63,907 nucleotides of DNA from Gemmatimonadota bacterium (GTDB taxonomy: Bacteria > Latescibacterota > UBA2968), in assembly GCA_009838845.1 (NCBI GenBank), contig VXRD01000140.1:1-63907 (forward strand). The letters run 5' to 3'. Below the pieces are notes generated by a model. It saw nothing but the letters and a program-made list of their open reading frames with translations. It was not told where the DNA came from and did no database searches. The translations under genes were made by a program, and so were the position numbers. Positions 43,165-51,395 of this stretch are shown piece after piece; position 1 is the first letter of the stretch; every line of letters starts with the position of its first letter.

Positions 43165-44175
43165 ATGAACGCGATTGCCGTGATAGGAACGGGCTATATC
43201 GGTGGCGAACACATCAAAGCCATCTCAGTGCATTCCAATGCACATTTGCGAACAATATGTACAACGCCGCGCAGCGAACAAATCGCAAGAGATCTGCAAG
43301 CGACATACGGCGCAGATAAAATATCGACAGAGTACGATAGCGTCCTATCTGACGCCGAAATCGACATCATTTATCTCTGCACGCCCAACTCTCAACACGT
43401 AGATCAAGCCGTCGCCGCGCTCGATGCGGGCAAGCACGTCTTCGTGGAAAAACCCCTCGCGGTTACAGTTGAAGACTGTCAAAAAATCGTCGATGCAGCC
43501 AAACGATCCGGGCGACAAGTTATGGTTGGTCACGGCGCGCGATTTAGCAACATATTTGAAACCATTTACCACCTCGTTCACAACGGTACGCTGGGAGAAG
43601 CCTGTTTTGTGGAAGGCGACTACATCCACGACCTCAAACCCTTCTTGCCTCTGCCCGGTCACGACTGGTGGATGGATACAGAAAAAGAAGGCCAACTGCC
43701 CATTATCGGTGGGGCCTGCCATCCCCTGGACCTCATGCGATGGCTCGCTGGAGAAATCGTTGAAGTCAGCGCGTATGGCATAAACAAAAATATTCCCGAC
43801 GCACCCTGGTACGACACGGTTATCTCAAACTTAAAATTTGAATCCGGTGCCCTGGGCAAATGCCTGGTCTCTTGCGGCGCAGAAATTCCCTATAACCTCA
43901 ACTTTAGCTACCACGGCACAAGAGGCTCTATTCACAACAACAAACTCTTCATCGGCGGTATGCCCCACGTCGAAGAATGGTCTGAACTCCCAATTGAAAT
44001 TCGCGCAGAAGACCATACGTGCCTCCAGGAACTCGACCACTTTCTATCCTGCATTGAGCGAGGCGTAAAACCGCTTATCGACGAGATTGACGGTGCGAGG
44101 TCAGTCGCCGTATGCTGCGCCATCATTGAATCCATTGAAAACAATCGCCCGGCAACCGTATTCCTGGATTTTTAA
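43165..44175 (+). CDS. Gfo/Idh/MocA family oxidoreductase
   Basis: A 336-residue dehydrogenase-type protein. The ATG at 43165 is preceded by AGGAGG. Rossmann motif IAVIGTGYIGGEHIKAI, catalytic-region EKPLAVTVEDCQ (about 93-104) and the GGACHPLDLMRWLAG segment with His and Asp are all present. It probably oxidises a sugar or cyclitol with NAD(P). It starts an operon with a GNAT gene three bases on and a second family member further downstream. Confidence 0.94.
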   Translation: MNAIAVIGTGYIGGEHIKAISVHSNAHLRTICTTPRSEQIARDLQATYGADKISTEYDSVLSDAEIDIIYLCTPNSQHVDQAVAALDAGKHVFVEKPLAVTVEDCQKIVDAAKRSGRQVMVGHGARFSNIFETIYHLVHNGTLGEACFVEGDYIHDLKPFLPLPGHDWWMDTEKEGQLPIIGGACHPLDLMRWLAGEIVEVSAYGINKNIPDAPWYDTVISNLKFESGALGKCLVSCGAEIPYNLNFSYHGTRGSIHNNKLFIGGMPHVEEWSELPIEIRAEDHTCLQELDHFLSCIERGVKPLIDEIDGARSVAVCCAIIESIENNRPATVFLDF

Positions 44176-44178
44176 ACT

Positions 44179-44682
44179 ATGAATAATCGCACAAGCAGCA
44201 TCCGCATGCACCGCTCTCTCAGCCATCCACTTCCCGAATACACTGAGCCTGAAGGCTTCACAATTCGTGTGCTTCAGCCCGGAGAAGAAGAAGAATGGAT
44301 TCGCATGAAAAATGAAGCTTTTGGCGATGAAGGCGGAAAACCCTGGACCATCGACAATTTTCACTCCACATTCACTCGCGAACCGTGTTGCGACTACAAT
44401 CGCATCTTTGTCGGCCTCAAAGGCGATTATATGGTAGCAACTGCCAGCGCGTGGGAAGCCCATTACGGAGGAAAAACAGTTGGCCTTATCCACTGGGTTG
44501 GTACCGACCCCAAATACCGAGGACATGGACTCGGTTATGCCATCTCACTTCTCGCCCTCAAAGAACTCGTTGCCCGCGGATATGCCGACGCCTATCTCAA
44601 CACAGCCCTCTGGCGTGAACCCGCTGTGCGCCTCTACAAACGCCTGGGCTTTCGCATCACCCCAAAAACCGAAGACACCTGA
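44179..44682 (+). CDS. GNAT family N-acetyltransferase
   Basis: A 167-residue acetyltransferase. The acetyl-CoA pyrophosphate loop is GTDPKYRGHGLGYAI (about residues 110-124), matching RxxGxG, and the C-terminal LNTALWREPAVRLYKRLGF is typical. The substrate is probably a small amine, perhaps an amino sugar given the neighbours (inference). The gene lies between two sugar-dehydrogenase-type genes and starts three bases after the first. Confidence 0.92.
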   Translation: MNNRTSSIRMHRSLSHPLPEYTEPEGFTIRVLQPGEEEEWIRMKNEAFGDEGGKPWTIDNFHSTFTREPCCDYNRIFVGLKGDYMVATASAWEAHYGGKTVGLIHWVGTDPKYRGHGLGYAISLLALKELVARGYADAYLNTALWREPAVRLYKRLGFRITPKTEDT

Positions 44683-44710
44683 TCCACCCATCCAGTAAAC
44701 GGAGAACGCG

Positions 44711-45703
44711 ATGAAAACTCCTATTCGCATTTTGCTCGTCGGTTGCGGGCGCATGGCTTTAGGCCATGCCAGCGGTTTGGAATCCCTGGGAGAACTCGGC
44801 GTCATTATCGCCGGTGTTGATCCATCCGAAGACGCACGCAATAATCTAAAAACCCAATATGGTGTGTCAACTACCTTTGACAACCTCGACGACGCGCTTG
44901 CAAACGTGGAAGCAGATGCTGCAATTATTGCCGTGCCCAACTTCCTGCACCGCGATTACACCATTGCCTGTCTGGAAAAGGGGTTGCACACCCTCATCGA
45001 AAAACCCATGGCGCTTACCCTCGCAGATGTCGATGACATGATCGCTACAGCCGAAGCCAAAGGCAAATTGCTCATGTCTGGACAGAGCCAGCGTTTTTCA
45101 ACAGCGATTCGCCAGGTCAAAAAGCTACTCGAAGAAAAAGCTGTGGGAAAAATTCGCCACGTCATCCACCGCAGACTCGGATCGGGTCGCGGCGGCGACG
45201 AAAATAGCTGGTTTGCGCGTCAGGAATTGTCGGGCGGCATTCTACCCGGCATTGGCGTCCACTCGCTCGATGTACTCTTATGGTGGATAGACGAAAAAGC
45301 CGTATCCGTCTCGGCAATCGTGCAAAATATCGATCCACACCCCGATATCGACATTGAAGACGAAGTCTCCCTCATCGCCACAACAGAAAGCAATGCCATC
45401 CTCAACTGCGCCCTCTCATTTCACCATCGTGCAGGCACGGAATGGACCGTAATGGGCGATGAAGGCGTCATTCACCTCAACGGCACCAGCGGACCTTTAT
45501 TGCTCAATGGCAAAGAACAGCACATACCCGAAACCGTTCACCTCGCTGGCGAACCCACCATTCACCTCGAATTTCTCACAGCCATCCGCGACAATCGCCC
45601 CCTCGCGCAAGCATCAGCGCAAGATGTACGCAAAACAATGGCACTCATCTTTGCCTCAATGGAATCGGGTAAAACTGGAAAAACTGTATCTGTTTCCAGA
45701 TAG
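44711..45703 (+). CDS. Gfo/Idh/MocA family oxidoreductase
   Basis: A 330-residue member with ILLVGCGRMALGHASGLE at the N-terminus, EKPMALTLADVDDMIA in the middle, and GILPGIGVHSLDVLLWWI, in which the usual Asp-His pattern is kept as HSLDVLLW. ACGGAG precedes the ATG. It shares an operon with the upstream dehydrogenase and GNAT genes, and is convergent with the SelA-like gene. The substrate is unknown. Confidence 0.94.
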   Translation: MKTPIRILLVGCGRMALGHASGLESLGELGVIIAGVDPSEDARNNLKTQYGVSTTFDNLDDALANVEADAAIIAVPNFLHRDYTIACLEKGLHTLIEKPMALTLADVDDMIATAEAKGKLLMSGQSQRFSTAIRQVKKLLEEKAVGKIRHVIHRRLGSGRGGDENSWFARQELSGGILPGIGVHSLDVLLWWIDEKAVSVSAIVQNIDPHPDIDIEDEVSLIATTESNAILNCALSFHHRAGTEWTVMGDEGVIHLNGTSGPLLLNGKEQHIPETVHLAGEPTIHLEFLTAIRDNRPLAQASAQDVRKTMALIFASMESGKTGKTVSVSR

Positions 45704-45723
45704 CGCTCTGGTCTCCAAATGGC

Positions 45724-47184
45724 CTATTGCCTCATCGCCCGCCATCTCGCTGTGCCGTATTCGCGCTGATTCAACGGCCCGGGAGCAGACTGTCCCGAAC
45801 TGCCCATTTCAACTTCGCCGCGCATTTCGTCCCCCAACACCGTTCCCACAAACCGATAAGACAGATGGGTTCCCTCAAACCGATGCTGGCTCGTAAATGC
45901 GATTTCATCTCCATTCACCGAGCCATTTAGCGCATTTTTTAGCCAGCGCGTCTGGTGAGTACCCGTTAAAACGCCAGCAATTTGCTCGATATCCACGCGA
46001 TGACGCGCTGTTTTTCTCACCAGCGCGATTTCAATTTCCCATGCACCCGACACATCAACAGGTTCTCGCACCTTTTCTTTTTTGAGCAAAGGCGCGTGGG
46101 ATAATGCATCGCGAATGTGTATGCCAACAATATCTGCTTCCCCAGGTTGTAGCGAAAATGGTAAAATAAAAATAGACGTATCCGTTGCCCCTCGATCATC
46201 CAGCATAATGCGTGGATCACCGCACAAAAGTTGTTCGCGCAATTCAAGACCGGTCAGGCCAATGCGATCACCATCCCAACGGATTTCCACCCTGGGAACA
46301 TCCGACTGATCAGACGCTAGAATTTCAGCTTCTACACCCGATACACGCGTCACATGCCGCACAATCGTCTCGAGATCGGCAATCCAGCCCTCGAATTCCC
46401 GCCTGGGATCGCGTCCCACCAGCAGATATTCTACGGCCGCTAAAATGCCCATAACCTCCTCTTTGCCGATCTTCATCGCACGCCCAAGCGTGTGATGCGG
46501 TGCTGCGTGCACCCAGGCGGCCTCGACGAGGTCGCGATCGCCCAATAACAAGCCCGTAGGCTGAGGTCCGCGCAGGTATTTGCCACCGCTATAAGCGACC
46601 AAATTTGCTCCGCGACTGGTATATGGTTCAGGAGATTGGAAATGCTCCGACGCTGCATCGACCAGCACAGGGACACCTCTCGGACGCGCCATGTCAACAA
46701 TCGCTTCAAGCGTCATATCCGCCTCCCAGGTCCCCAGCAAGGCGACCATAGCCACCTGTTCCCGATCGAGCACCACATCCATTTCCCTGAGATTATCCAC
46801 CTCCACGATTGTCACGCCCACCGAACGAATGGCGTGATCATAGGTAAATCGACTTGCTCTGGGCATGACGACCTCGCGCTTCATCCCACTCGTATCGGGC
46901 AACCGAAACATCAACTCGGGATCGCCACCCGTCACACATGCTGCTGTTGCATGACACAGGCATGCCGCCGCGCCAGAGGCCACCATTCCCCACTCCGCTC
47001 CCGTGAGCATGGCCAATCGCTTACCCACTCCCGCCATGAGTTCATCCATATTGACAAAAAAGCGCGAAGCAGCCATCATCGCTTCGCGCACCTGCGGCAA
47101 CATCAGCGTCCCTCCGTGAATTGTTCGCGTCCCACAGCAATTGATAAACGAGCGCACACCAATCAGTGAATAGGGATCCTGCAT
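45724..47184 (-). CDS. SelA-like PLP-dependent enzyme with C-terminal beta domain
   Basis: A 486-residue protein; the ATG at 47184 follows GGAGGAG. Residues about 1-375 are a fold-type I PLP enzyme of the SelA/DgaE type (RSFINCCGTRTIHGG, ASGAAACLCHATAACVTG, VLVDAASEH, and the PLP Lys in YSGGKYLRGPQPTGLLLG). Relatives include selenocysteine synthase-like proteins and D-glucosaminate-6-phosphate ammonia lyase; an ammonia lyase or racemase role is more plausible than selenocysteine synthesis. Residues about 376-486 form an extra domain (VSGAWEIEIAL, GVLTGTHQTRWL, LSYRFVGTVLGDEMRGEVEMG) that reads like a lipocalin-type beta sheet; this addition is unusual. Confidence 0.88.
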   Translation of the reverse strand: MQDPYSLIGVRSFINCCGTRTIHGGTLMLPQVREAMMAASRFFVNMDELMAGVGKRLAMLTGAEWGMVASGAAACLCHATAACVTGGDPELMFRLPDTSGMKREVVMPRASRFTYDHAIRSVGVTIVEVDNLREMDVVLDREQVAMVALLGTWEADMTLEAIVDMARPRGVPVLVDAASEHFQSPEPYTSRGANLVAYSGGKYLRGPQPTGLLLGDRDLVEAAWVHAAPHHTLGRAMKIGKEEVMGILAAVEYLLVGRDPRREFEGWIADLETIVRHVTRVSGVEAEILASDQSDVPRVEIRWDGDRIGLTGLELREQLLCGDPRIMLDDRGATDTSIFILPFSLQPGEADIVGIHIRDALSHAPLLKKEKVREPVDVSGAWEIEIALVRKTARHRVDIEQIAGVLTGTHQTRWLKNALNGSVNGDEIAFTSQHRFEGTHLSYRFVGTVLGDEMRGEVEMGSSGQSAPGPLNQREYGTARWRAMRQ

Positions 47185-47200
47185 CGTCAATCTCCTCCTG

Positions 47201-47219
47201 TGCAAATTTTTAAATTGCA
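47201..47219. promoter_or_regulatory. Imperfect palindrome between divergent genes, possible operator
   Basis: TGCAAATTTTTAAATTGCA lies in the 98-base region between the divergent SelA-like and bicupin genes. The symmetry (TGCAA/TTGCA) suits a regulator site, but AT-rich palindromes occur by chance. Confidence 0.3.
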
Positions 47220-47282
47220 GTATAAGACAATCGTATTAACTTAGATAATCCGAAAATTCTTTCACACTTACAAGAGGCAAAC

Positions 47283-48014
47283 ATGGCATACATCAAAAAC
47301 TGGCGAGACCAGCAACCCGAGGTGGCGCACCTGAGCGCGATTCGCTGGCCGGGGTTAAGACAGAGAAATGCGGAACCCAAACACGGTGAAGACGACTCAC
47401 CTCAGTTACACAATATTCAGGGCATCGTCAAACACGGACTTCAAGGACGCAAAACCTCCGACCACCACAAACACGCACAAATGGAACAGGCGTATTATAT
47501 CATCAGCGGCAGCGGCGAGGTCCTCGTGGGAGAAGACCGCTTTGCCGTACGTCCCGGCGACGCCGTGTATTTGCCCGCGGATATTTACCATCAGATGTTC
47601 AACGACATGAACGACGAATGGCTCGAGCACCTCGTCCTTAGCAAAAATATCGACACCGAACCCGGGGGCGAATGTGTGATTCGCAACTGGGAAGACGTTT
47701 TACCCGTAAGCGATGGCGCAGGCGCGATTCGCTGGCATCAACTCGGCCCTGCAGGCGAAGAAAACACAGGATGCTTAAAATCCATTGCCTTCATCGACCG
47801 CGAAGCCGTACAACCCGGTCAGCAGAGCATTGCGCGATGTTACGACGGTATAGAACTCGGCTTCTGGATCCTCGAAAACAGGGGCATCCTCGTCACATCT
47901 GATGGTGAACAGCACATCACTGAAGGCGATGTGGTTCACTTACCCCCTGGCATGTCCTATCACATCAAAAATCCCCACAGCGAATGGTTTAGCTATATGA
48001 TTATTGCCGGATGA
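47283..48014 (+). CDS. Bicupin protein
   Basis: A 243-residue protein with two cupin barrels. The first (about 50-125) has HHKHAQMEQAYYIISGSGEVLVGE and RPGDAVYLPADIYHQM, giving a HxH(x)nE metal site and a final His. The second (about 160-243) has EGDVVHLPPGMSYHIKNP but few metal ligands and may be structural. It could be an isomerase, a lyase or a dioxygenase acting on a sugar acid; the context of sugar-dehydrogenase and PLP-enzyme genes supports carbohydrate metabolism. It is divergent from the SelA-like gene and followed by a terminator. Confidence 0.9.
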   Translation: MAYIKNWRDQQPEVAHLSAIRWPGLRQRNAEPKHGEDDSPQLHNIQGIVKHGLQGRKTSDHHKHAQMEQAYYIISGSGEVLVGEDRFAVRPGDAVYLPADIYHQMFNDMNDEWLEHLVLSKNIDTEPGGECVIRNWEDVLPVSDGAGAIRWHQLGPAGEENTGCLKSIAFIDREAVQPGQQSIARCYDGIELGFWILENRGILVTSDGEQHITEGDVVHLPPGMSYHIKNPHSEWFSYMIIAG

Positions 48015-48036
48015 AAAGAAATGATGAGTAAAAAAA

Positions 48037-48082
48037 AGCCCCATCCAAGATCGTGCAAGCGATTTTAGACGGGGCTTCTTTC
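48037..48082 (+). terminator. Terminator after the bicupin gene
   Basis: Arms AAGCCCC and GGGGCTT with an inner ATCG/CGAT stem, 22 bases past the bicupin stop. The trailing sequence is CTTCTTTC. It separates the bicupin gene from the motor-like operon. Confidence 0.75.
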
Positions 48083-48177
48083 AGTTGTCAGAAACGAATC
48101 AATGTCACCCCATATGATTAAAAGTTTTGGTGGATAATTTCGGAATAAAGCCTTAAATTTTACAAATCAGTTCTAAT

Positions 48178-49479
48178 ATGATATACGTGGAGATTCCTTA
48201 TTACATGTCCAAATACCGAGAATACATGGCACAGATTCTAAATCATCCCATTCTAAAAAAAAGTCCCATTGCCCAGGTAGCACTCTATCTCGCTACCCTT
48301 TTTGTTGGCCTCTATATCTGCACAAAAGCGGCGATCTGGCTCGATGGAGCTATCACCGGACTGCAAGGTGGGCAAGTCCTTCAGGGAGGAACTTTTTGGA
48401 AGGCACTTACCGTCACATTCCAACAACCCGACAATCCAAAGCAAAAAATTGCAGTCACGGATATCCGCTTTAAGAATGTAGATCGTTTTTTACCCATCGC
48501 CGTAATCGTACACACACAGGGAAGTGACGTAACCTATCATACCGGTACGCAACGCGAATGGATCGCAATACCCGACGTGCCCGTCGATAGCCTCGTCATT
48601 CGTACGCGCAACGCCAGCCACAGTGCGGTGATTGACGATTTGAGCTTTCAGTACAACAACCGGAGCTATGCGATGGACTTTGACCATACAGCCGATGGTC
48701 CTATTGCGCCCAATACGCAGATGCTCGAATACAAGTTTGAGGACATCCAAATCGCATTTGCAGCCGACAATGCCGTACCCACGGTTGTTCGCGGCGGTGA
48801 TTTGGCCGAATCCATCGGACGCTATATCTCCAACATCAGCGGTCCACTTTCTACGGTTTTGATCTTGCTCTTGATTGCCCTGCCCTTCTATATGGTTGTG
48901 CGCTATGCTCAGGTTTTATCTCACGACTTATCACCCGACCGCTTCTTCACCAATTCCGATGCGCAAATCGTTCAGAAGCAGGGTATTAACCTGCTATGGG
49001 GCGGTCAATACAACGCCGATTACGCCCTATCTGAAAACACAGAACTCTATGCTATCCTTACATCTGTCGAATCTGAAATCGCATCTGACCAGGCCCGATT
49101 GGTCGAGCGATGCACCGACAAAATCTATCTTCTCTTTGATGAAATTGAAGATCGCCTATCCGAAGGATTTGGCATGTTGGGACTTTTATCGCTCTCCATG
49201 GGCCTTTTGGGCACAGTGATTGGCATGATAGACGCCTTCAAAATTTTAGAAGACACCATGAAAGTCGGCGAAGGCCCAGCTCAAACCCAGCTCAAAATGG
49301 CGCATTATATCAACTTTGCCCTCGTCACCACAGCTATTGGATTTCTCGGACGCATTCTATCCATGATCCTCATACGCAAAACCAAAGCCCGCAGCCTGCA
49401 ACATCGGGCGCGCATGCTCAACCTTGTTCAGCACTTTTATCAGATAGATACAGGCGAGAGAAAAGAAATAGGAGATTGA
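48178..49479 (+). CDS. ExbB/TolQ/MotA-family proton channel protein with extra periplasmic domain
   Basis: A 433-residue membrane protein. Residues 31-54 form a first span, 55-222 a predicted periplasmic beta-rich domain, 223-242 a second span, 243-331 a cytoplasmic loop, and 332-352 and 377-399 the last two spans. The last two carry the ExbB/TolQ channel signatures GLLGTVIGM and ALVTTAIGF. Canonical ExbB has three spans and no such domain, so an extra span and periplasmic domain have been added at the N-terminus. It probably conducts protons with the ExbD-like product encoded one base downstream. The start is uncertain: ATGs at 48205 and 48226 are alternatives. Confidence 0.9.
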   Translation: MIYVEIPYYMSKYREYMAQILNHPILKKSPIAQVALYLATLFVGLYICTKAAIWLDGAITGLQGGQVLQGGTFWKALTVTFQQPDNPKQKIAVTDIRFKNVDRFLPIAVIVHTQGSDVTYHTGTQREWIAIPDVPVDSLVIRTRNASHSAVIDDLSFQYNNRSYAMDFDHTADGPIAPNTQMLEYKFEDIQIAFAADNAVPTVVRGGDLAESIGRYISNISGPLSTVLILLLIALPFYMVVRYAQVLSHDLSPDRFFTNSDAQIVQKQGINLLWGGQYNADYALSENTELYAILTSVESEIASDQARLVERCTDKIYLLFDEIEDRLSEGFGMLGLLSLSMGLLGTVIGMIDAFKILEDTMKVGEGPAQTQLKMAHYINFALVTTAIGFLGRILSMILIRKTKARSLQHRARMLNLVQHFYQIDTGERKEIGD

Positions 49480-49480
49480 C

Positions 49481-50011
49481 GTGAGACATCGCAACAGGCG
49501 ACCTTTGGCAGCACTTTTAGACACGGGCGAAGGGTTTATTGATGTCTTGTTTTTGCTGCTTACATTTTTTATCATTCAGAACGTGTGGCAAACCCATCTC
49601 GCCAATTTGCACAACCGCTTTGTCCACGCACAAAAACTCAATTTTATCAAAGCACCCGACGAAAAAGGCTCTGCCCCCCATCCCACGGATGAACGATTTT
49701 TACAGATCATCATCGGTAAATCCTATGTGCAATTTGACAAAGGCGGCGTTGCCACCGAAGAACACATGGTCTTTCAAGACCGCGCAGACAACGACCAGAT
49801 TGGTATTGAACGCGCTGTATTTTTGTCCGTAAAAAAAGCTTTACTCGCACTACAGGCACAACATGGATTTGCGCCCAATGACATTTTGGTGCGCCTCTAT
49901 TTTGAACGCGATGCAACCGTGACTTATACCGTTGGCGTGTACGACGCCCTCAACAACAGTGGATTTAAGACTGTGCAATGGGGGCTTGAAAGTCAAAAAA
50001 GAAAGTTGTAA
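49481..50011 (+). CDS. ExbD/TolR-like protein
   Basis: A 176-residue single-span protein starting at a GTG with AGGAG six bases upstream. The span FIDVLFLLLTFFII (about residues 19-32) contains the essential proton-carrying Asp of ExbD/TolR (Asp21 here). The periplasmic part (about 40-176) includes FLQIIIGKSYVQFDKGG and NDILVRLYFERDATVTYTVGVYDALNNSGF, matching the ExbD pattern of a variable-residue loop and final helix. It should pair with the preceding channel gene product to form an ion-driven motor. Confidence 0.88.
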   Translation: MRHRNRRPLAALLDTGEGFIDVLFLLLTFFIIQNVWQTHLANLHNRFVHAQKLNFIKAPDEKGSAPHPTDERFLQIIIGKSYVQFDKGGVATEEHMVFQDRADNDQIGIERAVFLSVKKALLALQAQHGFAPNDILVRLYFERDATVTYTVGVYDALNNSGFKTVQWGLESQKRKL

Positions 50012-50019
50012 AATAGAAT

Positions 50020-51387
50020 ATGTCTCCCCGTGAAAAAAAAATGATCCAGAGCGCTGCTGAAAGCATGCGACGAGATCATCCCAAATTCTTTGGCGTGTTA
50101 TCTGCCATAATGCGCGCTCGCAACTTATCTGAGGCACGCCGAGCATGTAATTATCCCTCGTCCGAAGACTTTACAAGCGTCTATCACCGGGCCATCGAAT
50201 ATCTCTTCAAACAGTTGCGTGACCTGGGGTATGTCCCCCCATCGGAAACCGAGAGCTTTGAGGAAAGCATAGGGCAGAGTGCGCCATCGAGCCATTTCAA
50301 ATTGCCCTCACGCGAAATCATCAATCGCTTCTACAAAGGCCATATCTTCCACGAAGCATGCGCGCTTGTGGCCATACAGAATCACCTGGGGCTTTCCAAA
50401 CTCTGGGCGCACTTCCCCAAGCGCCGGCATGAAATAGAAATCGCCATCGCCCTTGTTCCGGTCCGGGCGATAGTCCCTCAACCACAGTCCATTCGCTTGT
50501 CCCATACCCCTATTCAACGCACACAACAACGCTTTTTGTCCGCATTGGCCGGTGCGTTTGCACTGGGCATCGTCTTGCTATTAGCACTCAGTCCTCCTCA
50601 GGGAGGGCGGGCATTCAAAGCCATTGTCACAAATTTTGAAGATATGCTCGTAAGTGCGCAGGGCATCTTTGACATGAGCAAAAACGCACGAGAAGACGTC
50701 AACGTAACAAAACCAGATCCAGAACCCCGGGTGCAGGCTGCCCCAAAGCCAGCGCCTCGTCCTAAAATCGCGCTGCCGGACAAACCGAAATTGGCACTCG
50801 CATCTTTGCCCGATATTCCGCGTCAACTCGATAAGCCGCTCGGCATGTCGCTCGATGGATTGAAAACACCACCTCGCGTCTCGACACCCAACATGGACAG
50901 AGGTGCAAACCCATCGTCGTTTTTTGGTTCGCGGCCAGAAGTCCACGTCGCTCGCGCTACTATGAGTATGCCCGCCCCTGCCACATTGCCATCAACTGGC
51001 GCGAGCGCAGGCAAAGATCAGCCCGAGCAACAAGCAGAATCTACCGATCTCAAAGGCTACCGACCTGCTGGACGCATTGGTTTTTCCAACTTTCATACAT
51101 CGGGTGGTCTCTCGGCAGAACTCGTGCGGCTGACCCGTATCCAGCGCGCACTTTCTCGACTGAAAATACCTCAAAACAGAATCTATGAAAATGCCCAACT
51201 CGCATTGGCTCCAGACAAAGCCAGAATACAATTTGCCGACGGTGTTGCATTTATCCTCACATTTCGGCTGGGCCAACTCGACGACATTCAGATTTTTGCA
51301 CGCTCGGGCATAGACAAAGCCCTTCACATAGAAACCGAAGCGCGCCGGGGCATCCGCTTTCTCAACCGCGCCCTGAGCAATTCGTGA
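50020..51387 (+). CDS. TonB/TolA-shaped envelope protein with cytoplasmic domain
   Basis: A 455-residue protein with a soluble N-terminal domain of about 170 residues (helical, rich in Arg and His), one span at about 172-191 (FLSALAGAFALGIVLLLAL), a Pro/Lys/Ala-rich stretch at about 230-275 (PKPAPRPKIALPDKPKLAL) and a C-terminal domain from about 345. The layout matches TonB or TolA, but the C-terminal sequence does not match TonB_C and the large cytoplasmic domain is absent from TonB. It probably carries force from the preceding channel pair to an outer-envelope partner (inference). Confidence 0.8.
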   Translation: MSPREKKMIQSAAESMRRDHPKFFGVLSAIMRARNLSEARRACNYPSSEDFTSVYHRAIEYLFKQLRDLGYVPPSETESFEESIGQSAPSSHFKLPSREIINRFYKGHIFHEACALVAIQNHLGLSKLWAHFPKRRHEIEIAIALVPVRAIVPQPQSIRLSHTPIQRTQQRFLSALAGAFALGIVLLLALSPPQGGRAFKAIVTNFEDMLVSAQGIFDMSKNAREDVNVTKPDPEPRVQAAPKPAPRPKIALPDKPKLALASLPDIPRQLDKPLGMSLDGLKTPPRVSTPNMDRGANPSSFFGSRPEVHVARATMSMPAPATLPSTGASAGKDQPEQQAESTDLKGYRPAGRIGFSNFHTSGGLSAELVRLTRIQRALSRLKIPQNRIYENAQLALAPDKARIQFADGVAFILTFRLGQLDDIQIFARSGIDKALHIETEARRGIRFLNRALSNS

Positions 51388-51395
51388 GGTCGCTT

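Noticed and set aside
45724-47184. The SelA-like gene as true selenocysteine synthase
   Set aside because: No selB, selC-type tRNA or in-frame UGA selenoprotein was seen, and the neighbours are sugar-type enzymes; the broader SelA/DgaE family fits better.
48178-50011. The ExbB/ExbD-like pair as a Zorya (ZorA/ZorB) defence system
   Set aside because: The ExbD-like protein has no OmpA-type peptidoglycan-binding domain, and no ZorC/D/E-like gene follows; the partners are secreted or TonB-shaped proteins.
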